Shown: positions 14,194 to 20,951 of the stretch, piece after piece
Position numbering within the stretch: the first letter of the stretch is position 1
How the letters are laid out: each line of letters starts with the position of its first letter
DNA from: a virus
Virus record (IMG/VR): IMGVR_UViG_3300017772_000151
Coordinates: 1-22,308 of that record
Reading direction: 5' to 3' (one strand)
DNA length: 22,308 bases
Made by a program: the position numbers and the translations under genes
Notes under the pieces: generated by a model
Databases searched by the model: none
Told to the model about the DNA's origin: nothing
Seen by the model: the letters and a program-made list of their open reading frames with translations, nothing else

Positions 14194-16025
14194 TGGACGT
14201 AAAGGAACTAGTTAGACATTTGGCACCAAACGCTACGGAAGTGTGTCGCGAGCTGTACACCGAAGGAAAATTCGAGTCAGGCAGATACACGATTGGCAAC
14301 ATTCAAGGCGACAAGGGCGACAGTATGAGTGTCACCCTGACCGGACAGTACGCAGGAAAGTTTATGGACTACGCACTTGGTGAGGGGGGTGATCTGCTCG
14401 ATCTCATCATGCACCGGAAGAACCTCACTCTGGTTGAGGCGATGGACTGGTCAAAAAAACGGTTCGGTATACGAGACAATACGCCTGCAAAAAAAGTTGT
14501 CGCGGCGGAAAAAAAGAATTACACCCTTCCCAAACCACCCCCTAAAAATGAGCATAAAAATCTGCATGAATACATGGAGAAGAGAGGGTTTAAGGATGTG
14601 GGGGAAGTTTGCTTTCGGTGGAAGATTTATGAGGCTGATGGTAAGCGTGGACAAGATGTCGTTTTTCCGTTTTTTGAGCCTAACGGTAGGCAGACATTCA
14701 TCAAGACCAAGCCGATTAACTATGACGGCAATCCATCTACGCAGAAAGACCTCAAGCCAATTTTGTTTGGATGGCAAGCTATGCCAGACGATGCACGAAA
14801 GGTCTGGATTGTAGAAGGCGAGTGGGACGCTTGCGCCGCTGGTGAACTAGGATTTCCAGCATTGTCCGTGCCAATGGGCGGGGGTCGAGGCGCAAAGCAG
14901 ACCAAGTGGATCGCTCATGAATTTGAAAACCTAGCTAGGTTTGAAGAGATATTAATCGCTACAGATATGGACGAACAGGGTGAGTTAGCTGCGGCAGAAA
15001 TTATGCAGCGCCTGGGAGATCGATGCTATCGAGTAAACCTGCCAACAAAAGATATCAACGAGCTACTCCAGAAAGAAGGTTATGAGAAAGCTAAATGGAT
15101 GCTGGAGAGCGCATATGAAAAGGCGCGATGGAAAGACCCTATAACTCTCAAATCCGTACTCGATTTTGAAAACGACATCGATGATTTTTTCGAGAACAAG
15201 ATGGACGACACTCAGGGCTTTGGCAGTGGCTGGCAGAAGCTCGACAAAGAAGACATAAAATTTCGGGAAAACGAGTTGTGGGGAGTGTGCGGCATCAACG
15301 GACACGGTAAGTCGATGTGGCTTAACCAGCTCGCGTTAAACGCTGTTGAACAAGAACAGCGAGTATTGATTGCAAGCATGGAGATGACACCCAAATCCAC
15401 GATGGGTCGAATGATGCGCCAAGCAGCAGGCGCAGGATCGCCACCTAAACCGTACAGGTCGAAGCTGCTTGAGTGGATGTCTCCAAACCTATGGTTGTTT
15501 GTGGACAAGCTTACGCCTAAGCCTGAGGACTTGATGGCTTGTTTTGAATACGCCTACCGCAGATACGGCATCAATGTCTTTGTGGTCGATTCCCTCACCA
15601 ATATGGTTAGGCAGGATGACTATGAAGGTCAACAAAGGTTCATCGAGAAGTTGGTGAACTTCAAGCTGTCATTCCCTGTGACGATCTTCATCGTGACGCA
15701 CGTCAGAAAGGGCGAATCAGAGTATGCAGCGCCTAACAAGTACGACGTTAAGGGTAGCGGCAGTATCACCGACCTCGCTGACGGATTCATCAGTGTTTGG
15801 AAGAACAAAAAGAAAACAGAGCAGATCGAGCAAGCCGAATTGTTAGGCGAAGAGCCTGATGAACAGTACGTCAGGCAATGGGATATGTATTTGGAGGTTC
15901 TAAAAAACCGTAACGGTATGTTCGAGGGAAAGGTTGGTTTCCAGTTTGACCCTGCCTGCTGCCAGTACTCTGAACACAAAAACGGTAAGGCGCGTTATTA
16001 CATCAATTATAGCAAAGAAGGTTAG
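14190..16025 (+). CDS. Primase-helicase (TOPRIM plus DnaB-like ATPase)
   Basis: This 611-residue bifunctional protein resembles T7 gp4. The N-terminal domain (1-100: GKFESGRYTIGNIQGDKGDSM, YALGEGGDLLDLIM) is a primase-type domain without the usual four-cysteine zinc finger. The TOPRIM region (about 204-290) has VWIVEGEWDA (E209) and IATDMDEQG (D259, D261). The RecA-like helicase domain has Walker A GINGHGKS (368-375), ASMEMT, Walker B NVFVVDSLTN and the downstream KGSGSI segment. It would prime and unwind at the replication fork. The first ATG overlaps the initiator's stop (ATGA); GGAGG lies upstream. Confidence 0.93.
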   Translation: MMDVKELVRHLAPNATEVCRELYTEGKFESGRYTIGNIQGDKGDSMSVTLTGQYAGKFMDYALGEGGDLLDLIMHRKNLTLVEAMDWSKKRFGIRDNTPAKKVVAAEKKNYTLPKPPPKNEHKNLHEYMEKRGFKDVGEVCFRWKIYEADGKRGQDVVFPFFEPNGRQTFIKTKPINYDGNPSTQKDLKPILFGWQAMPDDARKVWIVEGEWDACAAGELGFPALSVPMGGGRGAKQTKWIAHEFENLARFEEILIATDMDEQGELAAAEIMQRLGDRCYRVNLPTKDINELLQKEGYEKAKWMLESAYEKARWKDPITLKSVLDFENDIDDFFENKMDDTQGFGSGWQKLDKEDIKFRENELWGVCGINGHGKSMWLNQLALNAVEQEQRVLIASMEMTPKSTMGRMMRQAAGAGSPPKPYRSKLLEWMSPNLWLFVDKLTPKPEDLMACFEYAYRRYGINVFVVDSLTNMVRQDDYEGQQRFIEKLVNFKLSFPVTIFIVTHVRKGESEYAAPNKYDVKGSGSITDLADGFISVWKNKKKTEQIEQAELLGEEPDEQYVRQWDMYLEVLKNRNGMFEGKVGFQFDPACCQYSEHKNGKARYYINYSKEG

Positions 16026-16038
16026 AGGAGAAACGAGA

Positions 16039-16308
16039 ATGATTATTGAAAAAGGAATTGCAAAACCGGAGGAGAGGAAGTTGGAAACACCGCCAGAATA
16101 CCGCTGGGTTTTAGGTATGGGAGTTGGTGATTCAGTTCTTGTCAAAAATGAATACAAGGGTCCAGATAACCTTCCGCAGGTTCTGGCGGCTTTTCATTTT
16201 CACGACATCAAGTACACGTTGAGAAGAGAAAAGAAAAAGAAACTCGACTGGAAAACTAGAAAGACAGAACCAAGGACACGCGATTTCAGAATATGGAGAG
16301 ATGCGTAA
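16039..16308 (+). CDS. Small basic phage protein
   Basis: This 89-residue protein uses the ATG at 16039, with GAGGAG 8 nt upstream and 13 nt after the primase-helicase stop. A longer frame from 15934 would lie inside the helicase gene and is not preferred. It shows a pattern seen in many short phage proteins near replication genes: a start MIIEKGI, a central GMGVGDSVLV, then IKYTLRRE and a final FRIWRDA. Function is unknown. The next gene starts in its stop codon (TAATG). Confidence 0.72.
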   Translation: MIIEKGIAKPEERKLETPPEYRWVLGMGVGDSVLVKNEYKGPDNLPQVLAAFHFHDIKYTLRREKKKKLDWKTRKTEPRTRDFRIWRDA

Positions 16309-16649
16309 TGAGCTTAACTAATCAAGAAGACTTCGCGAAACAAATACGAGAGGCGGGTAAGGCTGTTGGCAAAGCTGAATACGAATTGTCCCGTGCTGAT
16401 GCTGACGAGAAACGAATTGTCGCTCAGACGATGGTCATGGCTGAAGCTAATGGCGCTAAGACTAACGCCGCTCAATTGAGAGCCTCTGACGAGGACGCAA
16501 ATGTTTATGAAGCACGTCTTGCAAGAGGTAAGGCGAAGGGGATGTTGGCTGCGGCTAAGTCAAACATGCTCGCGGCTGAGGTTGAGTTCAAAGTTTGGCA
16601 GTCAATGCTCGCCAGCGAACGTGCAGAGCGGCGGGTATACGGAACGTGA
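16308..16649 (+). CDS. Ala-rich helical phage protein
   Basis: This 113-residue protein starts at the ATG overlapping the previous stop (TAATG), with GGAG about 10 nt upstream. It is almost entirely helical and rich in Ala, Glu, Lys and Arg (AKQIREAGKAVGKAEYEL, ARGKAKGMLAAAKSNMLAAEVEF), ending SERAERRVYGT. This looks like a long helical hairpin or coiled coil. Similar short helical proteins sit beside primase genes in other phages, but no function is established here. Its stop overlaps the GTG of the next gene. Confidence 0.72.
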   Translation: MSLTNQEDFAKQIREAGKAVGKAEYELSRADADEKRIVAQTMVMAEANGAKTNAAQLRASDEDANVYEARLARGKAKGMLAAAKSNMLAAEVEFKVWQSMLASERAERRVYGT

Positions 16650-16957
16650 AAGGCAGGAACGCGAACGCGACGGACAAAAAATGGATGGATGACATCACTC
16701 AGCTTGGCTGCTGCGTCTGTCTACGAGAGTTCGCCGTGCATTCGCCTGCTGAGGTGCACCACATCGATGGCAAGACAAAAGAGGGGGCGCATCTCAACAG
16801 CATCGCCCTTTGCTACAAGCATCATCGCGGAGGTGAGGACAATCCAAGCTTCACCAGCCGCCATCCTTTTAAGAAACGGTTTGAATCTCGTTACGGGACT
16901 CAGCAGGAATTGTTGGAATGGACGCGCAATAAAATAGCGGAGCAAGAAGATGAATGA
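16646..16957 (+). CDS. Ref-like HNH nuclease
   Basis: This 103-residue protein fits the Ref (RecA-dependent nuclease) family of P1-like phages: a basic N-terminus (KGRNANATDKKWMDDI), Cys22, Cys23 and Cys25 (GCCVC), EVHHID (H38, H39), HLNSIALCYKHH (C56, H59, H60), then FESRYGTQQELLEWTR. Known: P1 Ref cuts DNA within RecA filaments. A frame open from 16595 lies inside the preceding gene. The GTG at 16646, overlapping the stop (GTGA), gives an N-terminus of the usual length and is chosen. It belongs with the recombination and repair genes that follow. Confidence 0.85.
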   Translation: MKGRNANATDKKWMDDITQLGCCVCLREFAVHSPAEVHHIDGKTKEGAHLNSIALCYKHHRGGEDNPSFTSRHPFKKRFESRYGTQQELLEWTRNKIAEQEDE

Positions 16958-17195
16958 AAAAAGTGATTTGAACTGGGCGGCAATCAACCAGCCCAAGCAT
17001 TATAAGAAGACGGAGGATGGCATCGAGTGCATTGATGCGATCAAAAGTAGTATGGGCAAAGAGCAGTGGCAGGGCTACCTGAAAGGCAATGTGCAGAAGT
17101 ACATGTGGCGCTATGAAGAACACGCCAATGGTCGAGTGCAAAGTCTGGAAAAAGCTGCCGTCTATCTGAAGTGGTTAATCGAGGCTGAGAAATGA
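16950..17195 (+). CDS. DUF3310 protein
   Basis: This 81-residue protein matches the widespread phage DUF3310 pattern: INQPKHYKK, GIECIDAIKSSMG, WQGYLKGNVQKYMWRYEEH, SLEKAAVYLKWLIE. Known: DUF3310 proteins are common in phage replication regions and sometimes annotated as nucleotide kinase-like; the biochemical role is unsettled. GGAG lies 7 nt before the ATG. It overlaps the Ref-like gene by 8 nt and the next gene by ATGA, so the group is translationally coupled. Confidence 0.88.
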   Translation: MNEKSDLNWAAINQPKHYKKTEDGIECIDAIKSSMGKEQWQGYLKGNVQKYMWRYEEHANGRVQSLEKAAVYLKWLIEAEK

Positions 17196-17596
17196 TCAAC
17201 GGGAGATCGAAAGGACACAATTTCGAAAACTCGCTCATCAAGAAATTTCAAGATGAATTTGGAGAATGCGCCAATCACTTGAAAAGAAATCTCGAACAAT
17301 ATCAGACAGCGGGTAAGGCTGACATCGAGTTTCACAACCTCATGATTGAGGCGAAGCGATACGCGAGCGGTCACTGGCACAAGCCAGAATGGTGGGAGCA
17401 GGCTAAGACATCCGCTGGTGATGACTACGTTCCTGTTCTGATCTACAAGTACGACCGCCAGCCGATCCGAATGGTGTTCCCTCTGTCGATCATGACCGAC
17501 TACTCAATGAAGCCGGACGAGACGATCACTGTCGATTGGGATACGGGCATTCTGCTGATGAGAGAGACGTTGGAGGTGCCTGATCAAACCGTCTGA
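17192..17596 (+). CDS. PD-(D/E)XK Holliday junction resolvase-like nuclease
   Basis: This 134-residue protein has the layout of small phage resolvases of the Hjc/VRR type: GRSKGHNFENSL (E12), GKADIEF (D44), and IEAKRYAS (E53-x-K55), followed by a helix with WWEQAKTSAG and a strand PVLIYKYDR. These supply the E-D-ExK metal site. It would cut branched DNA made by replication and recombination. GAGG lies 7 nt before the ATG, which overlaps the DUF3310 stop. A second nuclease of the same superfamily is encoded two genes later. Confidence 0.8.
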   Translation: MINGRSKGHNFENSLIKKFQDEFGECANHLKRNLEQYQTAGKADIEFHNLMIEAKRYASGHWHKPEWWEQAKTSAGDDYVPVLIYKYDRQPIRMVFPLSIMTDYSMKPDETITVDWDTGILLMRETLEVPDQTV

Positions 17597-17615
17597 GTTC
17601 AATTCAAAAATTAAA

Positions 17616-17891
17616 ATGGCGGCTAAAAGGACTTATTATCCCCTCTGTCTTGAATATCTCGACAAGCATCTGGACAAAGACTTCCACGATCTAGCCAGAG
17701 CGACGCTCCCGTACTATCTGCCAGCGAACATCTTGGACCTAACAACCAGGGAACAGAGAAGAAATGCAATAGAGAGTATCCCTGATGACGCAGTGCCATC
17801 TCATACAAAAGAACTCGTAAAGATAGGCGTTCAAATGCTTTGGAAGAAAGAGCGAGCCAAGAAGAATGGGATTCAACGAAGATTTAAGTAG
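17616..17891 (+). CDS. Small hypothetical protein
   Basis: This 91-residue, basic, mostly helical protein (YPLCLEYLDKHLDKDFHDLARATL, TREQRRNAIESIPDD, KELVKIGVQMLWKKERAKKNG) is not recognised. The ATG lies 19 nt after the resolvase-like gene and has no clear SD in an A/T-rich leader, unlike its neighbours. Its 3' end overlaps the next gene by 26 nt. It may act with the adjacent nucleases, but nothing in the sequence proves it. Confidence 0.65.
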   Translation: MAAKRTYYPLCLEYLDKHLDKDFHDLARATLPYYLPANILDLTTREQRRNAIESIPDDAVPSHTKELVKIGVQMLWKKERAKKNGIQRRFK

Positions 17892-18300
17892 GGGTGTAAC
17901 CGTTGAGGACGATCTCCTCAGACGATTGCGTCACGCCTTCCCCAGCGCCAGACGGGCAGAGGGTGTTCATCCTGAATTCGATATAGAGATTCCTGAACTG
18001 CAAAAGACTATTGAGGTTAAGCACGATCCGATGAGCCAGAAGACCGGCAATATTGTGATCGAGTACTACCACAACAAGCCATCGGCGTTCAGCGTGTCTG
18101 TGGCTGACTATTGGCTGATTGATACGGGTGATACTGAGTTATGGTTTAGCAGATGGGGGATTCTTGAGTGCATTCTGACAGAGGGGGTTGAGCCGGTTCG
18201 GATTCATGGACCCGCCGACCGGCACCCCAAGTGGGTCTTTCTCATTCCTCTCGTTCTCTTGCAGCGATACTCAAACGTAGCGCCACCAAAACCACTTTAG
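17866..18300 (+). CDS. PD-(D/E)XK-type nuclease
   Basis: This 144-residue protein carries E14 (TVEDDLL), D39 (PEFDIEI), E50-x-K52 (TIEVKHD) and a following TGNIVIEY, a common phage arrangement of the PD-(D/E)XK fold. It could be a resolvase or restriction-like endonuclease; the target is unknown. It starts inside the previous gene with a weak AAGAAG. Its last 59 nt overlap the 3' end of the convergent HTH gene, and its stop codon sits in a hairpin (18291-18322). It is last in the plus-strand early operon. Confidence 0.75.
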   Translation: MGFNEDLSRGVTVEDDLLRRLRHAFPSARRAEGVHPEFDIEIPELQKTIEVKHDPMSQKTGNIVIEYYHNKPSAFSVSVADYWLIDTGDTELWFSRWGILECILTEGVEPVRIHGPADRHPKWVFLIPLVLLQRYSNVAPPKPL

Positions 18301-18433
18301 GCACCTTGCTAAAGGTTGTGGTCCTGCCATAGTTTTTGACGGTTCCCAGCGGTATCTGTAGCATCTCGCTGACCTGAACTTGAGACAGATTATTCTCTCT
18401 CATCAACTGTCTCAGCTCTTCATTTGTGTCCAT
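18242..18433 (-). CDS. Small HTH protein
   Basis: This 63-residue protein has one helix-turn-helix (ELRQLMRENNLSQVQVSEML, IPLGTVKNYGR), typical of minimal XRE-like regulators. Two ATGs (18436 and 18433) are possible; the second is 7 nt from the GGAGG of an exceptional SD (18438-18448) and is chosen. Both overlap the stop of the zinc-ribbon gene. It is the last gene of the right-hand minus operon and overlaps the convergent nuclease gene by 59 nt, so it may feed back on early transcription. Confidence 0.8.
   Translation of the reverse strand: MDTNEELRQLMRENNLSQVQVSEMLQIPLGTVKNYGRTTTFSKVPKVVLVALRLSIAAREREE
18291..18322. terminator. Bidirectional hairpin at the convergent gene junction
   Basis: ACCACTTTAG (18291-18300) pairs with CTAAAG (18309-18314) plus TGGT (18319-18322), leaving GTTG bulged and an 8-nt loop. 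The plus-strand nuclease stop (TAG) lies in the stem; the minus-strand transcript has UUUU right after it. It lies inside the minus-strand HTH gene, so it would serve chiefly as a roadblock or 3' end for the plus operon. Confidence 0.3.
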
Positions 18434-18603
18434 CATGTCACCTCCTTATATTCGGTGAAGTCTTCTCCACCGCACTCAGGACAGAGATGGTACACGGTCT
18501 GTCTTTCAACTTGAAGCGATCCGTATGGCTCCCAGTCGATCACGACTACCTCGTTGAGTTCGCTGCCGAAGAACTCGCACTCGTCGCACTTGAACATGTT
18601 CAT
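18433..18603 (-). CDS. Small zinc-ribbon protein
   Basis: This 56-residue protein has two CxxC pairs, CDEC near residue 6 and CPEC near residue 41, with a strand-rich stretch between (VVVIDWEPYGSLQVERQTVYHL). This is a treble-clef or zinc-ribbon layout, as found in many small phage DNA- or protein-binding proteins. Its ATG shares one base with the stop of the upstream gene (TGATG), and its stop overlaps the start of the HTH gene. Function unknown. Base composition is like its neighbours. Confidence 0.75.
   Translation of the reverse strand: MNMFKCDECEFFGSELNEVVVIDWEPYGSLQVERQTVYHLCPECGGEDFTEYKEVT
18438..18448 (-). promoter_or_regulatory. Full-length Shine-Dalgarno (11/11)
   Basis: The minus strand reads TAAGGAGGTGA, complementary over 11 bases to the gammaproteobacterial 16S rRNA 3' tail. 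It precedes the two candidate ATGs of the HTH gene (18436, 18433). Most other genes here have only 4-6 SD bases. Confidence 0.7.
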
Positions 18604-18827
18604 CAGCAATCATCCTCGACTTCCCGATAGACAACTTCCCACGCCGCCACTATTTCGGATTTAGTGTAGTTGTCAATGTCGGACTTGAGGTCGAATCTAG
18701 CGTTCACCAGCGCGTCTAGAATGTCTGTCGCGGTAGCTAAATCCATTGGATAGTATTCTCCGTCAGCGGCTGTCGCGTGGATTCTGCTCTGATAGATGTC
18801 TCCACCTCTTTCAAATGTAAAACTCAT
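18603..18827 (-). CDS. Small hypothetical protein
   Basis: This 74-residue acidic protein uses the ATG at 18827 (GAGGAG 7 nt upstream) rather than one at 18851. It reads FTFERGGDIYQSRI, then helical segments (DLATATDILDALVNARFDL, TKSEIVAAWEVVYREVEDD). No motif recognised. It overlaps the upstream gene by ATGA and the downstream zinc-ribbon gene by one base, so the three are probably made together. Confidence 0.7.
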   Translation of the reverse strand: MSFTFERGGDIYQSRIHATAADGEYYPMDLATATDILDALVNARFDLKSDIDNYTKSEIVAAWEVVYREVEDDC

Positions 18828-19276
18828 CGTCTTGCTCCTCTTGGTCTGCAATGATCATAATCTTCAAGGGCAATCTCAATGTGTGGTGCCCCATCCTGAT
18901 ACTCCACAATTGTCAAATTGTGAACGTTTTTCTTCGCGCTGATCTCAAAGGCAAAATCAAGAGCGCATCCGAAATCTCTGTCGAATACTATTTCTGGCAT
19001 GTGATCTTCAGGACTCTTTCTTTCGCGTTCAGGCAGGGTGTACCACGCGATCTGAAAAGACTCTTCGTACCATGTCACCACCTCCGGAAAGCCAGACTCA
19101 GTCAGCTTCTGATCGATCTTAATGAAGCGCTCGCCGCAGTCCATGACCCGTCCCTCGATATCCAAATGTTCCATGACCTCTTCCACTGTATCAGGCAAAT
19201 GATCCGGCTGAAGTTTGTGAGCGATCATGAAACTTTCCGCTGCCTGTCGTAAATTTGTTCTGATGCTAATATTCAT
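18824..19276 (-). CDS. Hypothetical protein, paralogue of the 21857-22225 product
   Basis: This 150-residue protein shares its plan with the product at 21857-22225: a start helix with SFMIAHK (EFIAAHK in the other), PEVVTWYEESFQIAW (PYVVSWYEQGWQLAW) and a final NLTIVEYQDGAP (DLTVTEFEDGIA). Between these lies an extra acidic region (95-125). An AGGA lies 6 nt before the ATG. No known family is recognised. Two diverged copies in one operon suggest duplication and specialised roles. Confidence 0.78.
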   Translation of the reverse strand: MNISIRTNLRQAAESFMIAHKLQPDHLPDTVEEVMEHLDIEGRVMDCGERFIKIDQKLTESGFPEVVTWYEESFQIAWYTLPERERKSPEDHMPEIVFDRDFGCALDFAFEISAKKNVHNLTIVEYQDGAPHIEIALEDYDHCRPRGARR

Positions 19277-19334
19277 TCACATTCCTATTTTTATTGCTAA
19301 GTACATAAACAGGTTTTTTTTGAACCGATTATGT

Positions 19335-19715
19335 TTAGGCACCCTGAAGGCGCTGGTTGCTCGTCTTTTTCCATTTTTCAATTTGCTTGGTAACGTGCTT
19401 TGGCACCCTGTGACCGGAGCAATACTCTGCATCGATTGTTTGGTTTTCAAAATCAACGTATGCATAGCCCCAATACTGTAGTCCGTCCAGATCGTTTCCG
19501 ACGAGTCGCTTCGAAGCGACCTCGACACTGCCTTCAGGCAAGTAAAGCTGATCAAGGTTAAAGAATTCTCTCTCCCGTTTACTTTCAATCTCGTCAAGCC
19601 GCAAGCGTCTCCACTCCTCAGCTTCCGCAAAAGTGACGCGCCAATCAATATCATAAATGTCGCCATGCTCATCAGCTTGCTCAATTACCCACTCATAAAT
19701 AACTTCGTTTTTCAT
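19335..19715 (-). CDS. Hypothetical acidic protein
   Basis: This 126-residue protein starts at the ATG at 19715, with AAGGAA about 6 nt upstream; a longer frame from 19802 would run back into the preceding gene and its hairpin. It reads NEVIYEWVIEQADEHGDIYDIDW, a charged helix (FAEAEEWRRLRLDEIESKRERE), then GLQYWGYAYVDFENQTIDA, like other small phage proteins with a Y/W-rich strand pair. Function unknown. A 7-bp UUCG hairpin sits in its leader and a similar hairpin covers its last codons. Confidence 0.72.
   Translation of the reverse strand: MKNEVIYEWVIEQADEHGDIYDIDWRVTFAEAEEWRRLRLDEIESKREREFFNLDQLYLPEGSVEVASKRLVGNDLDGLQYWGYAYVDFENQTIDAEYCSGHRVPKHVTKQIEKWKKTSNQRLQGA
19339..19353 (-). ncRNA. 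Intercistronic RNA hairpin
   Basis: On the minus strand GCGCCU (19353-19348)-UCA-GGGUGC (19344-19339) forms a six-pair stem with two G-U pairs at the 3' end of a gene, 63 nt before the next start. It resembles the hairpin at 19738-19755 in sequence and setting. Confidence 0.4.
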
Positions 19716-19737
19716 AACTATTTCCTTTTTTGTTTGA

Positions 19738-19755
19738 AGCACCCCGAAGGGTGCT
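19738..19755 (-). ncRNA. UUCG-capped intercistronic RNA hairpin
   Basis: On the minus strand AGCACCC-UUCG-GGGUGCU is a perfect 7-bp stem with the very stable C(UUCG)G loop. It covers the upstream gene's stop (TAG, 19756-19754) and precedes the next SD. No U-tract follows, so it is more likely an mRNA processing or stabilising element than a terminator. Confidence 0.6.
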
Positions 19756-19951
19756 AGCTCCATTTTGCCGACAAGTAATAGACTGCTTTGAAGTATTCCC
19801 ACTTTGAGTAGTCACACATTGGCTCTTCTCCCTGTTTGACGCTTCGGTTCTTGTGATAGCATTCAGCCCCGCAATACTTGCGACTAGCGTGTCGCTCCCC
19901 AGACAAAGGTTTCCCGCAACTTTGTAATTTGCACGTTGGCGCATCACTCAT
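19754..19951 (-). CDS. Small zinc-finger-like protein
   Basis: This 65-residue protein has CKLQSCGKPL ... RKYCGAECYHKN, a C-x4-C ... C-x3-C pattern with His, typical of small treble-clef fingers of phages. The C-terminal part is aromatic (YSKWEYFKAVYYLSAKWS). It overlaps the upstream gene by ATGA. Function unknown; nucleic-acid or protein binding is plausible. Its stop lies in the stem of the UUCG hairpin. Confidence 0.72.
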   Translation of the reverse strand: MSDAPTCKLQSCGKPLSGERHASRKYCGAECYHKNRSVKQGEEPMCDYSKWEYFKAVYYLSAKWS

Positions 19952-20115
19952 TCACCACGCTCCGCAATTAGTTGATCCATCAACCTGCCCATTCGTAAAA
20001 GCTCCTGCCGTGCTTCTGACAGCGCTTTAGGAGTTGTTCCGTTTTCCAGAACAACACATAAAATCTGTGCTGTCTGTTCCCACGTCGGGGTCATGTCTAC
20101 CTTAAATTCGTTCAT
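19948..20115 (-). CDS. Small helical protein following ribozyme 3
   Basis: This 55-residue product (MNEFKVDMTPTWEQTAQILC, VVLENGTTPKALSEARQELL, then RMGRLMDQLIAERGE) is a helical, amphipathic small protein with no recognised family. AAAGGA lies 8 nt before the ATG. It is the first gene after the third hammerhead ribozyme (cleavage between 20145 and 20144), so cleavage would give its mRNA a 29-nt leader. It overlaps the next gene by ATGA. Confidence 0.75.
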   Translation of the reverse strand: MNEFKVDMTPTWEQTAQILCVVLENGTTPKALSEARQELLRMGRLMDQLIAERGE

Positions 20116-20133
20116 CTAAATCATCCTTTTATT

Positions 20134-20213
20134 TAGTTTTCCAAGACTCAACCTGTACGCTTTTCCGTACTGGTTAAGTTTCGACCAGTCACTATCTGGT
20201 CTCATCAGTTGGA
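20134..20213 (-). ncRNA. Hammerhead ribozyme 3 (type I)
   Basis: Core CUGAUGA (20208-20202) and GAAA (20182-20179). Stem I: UCCAA (20213-20209) with UUGGA (20144-20140). Stem II: GACCAG (20201-20196) with CUGGUC (20188-20183), loop AUAGUGA. Stem III: ACUUAACC (20179-20172) with GGUUGAGU (20153-20146), extended by GUACG/CGUAC. Cleavage triplet GUC (20147-20145). Loop II UAGU (20194-20191) can pair with ACUA (20137-20134). It starts directly after the SprT-like gene's stop. Confidence 0.93.
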
Positions 20214-20741
20214 TTAAGCCGCCTCCTGCTTCGCGTCATCGACAAACGGATTGATCAGTGCGACACGCAGGTCAGCGTAGATGGATTGAAATCCAGCGCC
20301 GTGCCCCTTCTTGTAGGTCTTGATCAGGTGCCGCGTGTGAGGTCCGTAGCGATACTGGATGTGGTGCGCTACCTCATGAGCGACCAGCGCTTTAAGCAGC
20401 AGCTCTCTGTCATCGGAATGCTCAATGTCGCCGATGAGTTTGCTTTTGGCGAACGCGGCATATTCCTTAAACTTTGAGCGTCCGTTGCGAAAGCAAGAAA
20501 GGTCAATCGTGATGCCATCCTTGCCGCCGTAGGAGTGCTGCCCTCTGCACTTGGTGGTGACTGCCAATCTCTTGACAGCGTCAGCGTACTTGACTGGCTG
20601 TCCGTTCTGGCTCATCAACTCGTATTGCTTCTTGCACATCTCTCGCAAGCATTGCCTTGCAAACTTCACGACCAGCTTGTGTTCGACGGGGGTCACGTTT
20701 GACCCGCGCTTGTTTATTTTTGTCACTTTTCTAAATCTCAT
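20214..20741 (-). CDS. SprT-like zinc metalloprotease
   Basis: This 175-residue protein has HEVAH (122-126) in KALVAHEVAHHIQYRYG, and H147 in KGHGAGFQSIYADLR, matching the HExxH...H site of SprT/Spartan-like proteases. Known: eukaryotic Spartan removes DNA-protein crosslinks; bacterial and phage SprT roles are less clear. The ATG at 20741 is chosen because GGAGG lies 6 nt upstream; a frame from 20879 would lie inside the previous gene. It overlaps that gene by 11 nt. Ribozyme 3 begins at the base after its stop, so its mRNA would end in the ribozyme's 5' fragment. Confidence 0.87.
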   Translation of the reverse strand: MRFRKVTKINKRGSNVTPVEHKLVVKFARQCLREMCKKQYELMSQNGQPVKYADAVKRLAVTTKCRGQHSYGGKDGITIDLSCFRNGRSKFKEYAAFAKSKLIGDIEHSDDRELLLKALVAHEVAHHIQYRYGPHTRHLIKTYKKGHGAGFQSIYADLRVALINPFVDDAKQEAA

Positions 20742-20940
20742 TCGATGCCTCCAATTCAAAAGCGCAGAATGCGTAGGCTGGAGTCTTAAACTCACCGTCA
20801 AACATTCCGACCTCGTCAAAACCGTACATAACCAAACCGTCCATAGGGTCGGTTCCCTTTTCGTAACAAATAAGATCATGATCGGTCGGAATCTTGCCCA
20901 CGAATTTATTGATGTCCTCGATCACTATTACGTTTTCCAT
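20731..20940 (-). CDS. Small acidic hypothetical protein
   Basis: This 69-residue protein uses the ATG at 20940 (AGGAG 7 nt upstream) instead of one at 20955. It reads ENVIVIEDINKFVGKIPTDHDL, ICYEKGTDPMDGLVMYGFDEV, FKTPAYAFCAFELEASNEI: a compact, probably strand-rich acidic protein. No family recognised. It is small and acidic, features shared by several phage inhibitors of host proteins, but this is only a suggestion. It overlaps the SprT-like gene. Confidence 0.72.
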   Translation of the reverse strand: MENVIVIEDINKFVGKIPTDHDLICYEKGTDPMDGLVMYGFDEVGMFDGEFKTPAYAFCAFELEASNEI

Positions 20941-20951
20941 TTGACTACTCC

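Noticed and set aside
19660-19680. CTCATCAG near 19668 (minus CTGATGAG), a fourth hammerhead half-core.
   Set aside because: It lies inside a gene and has no GAAA core or pairing arms.
19277-19684. 135-residue minus-strand frame over the 19335-19715 gene.
   Set aside because: The other frame has the better SD and more natural composition; this one is a shadow.
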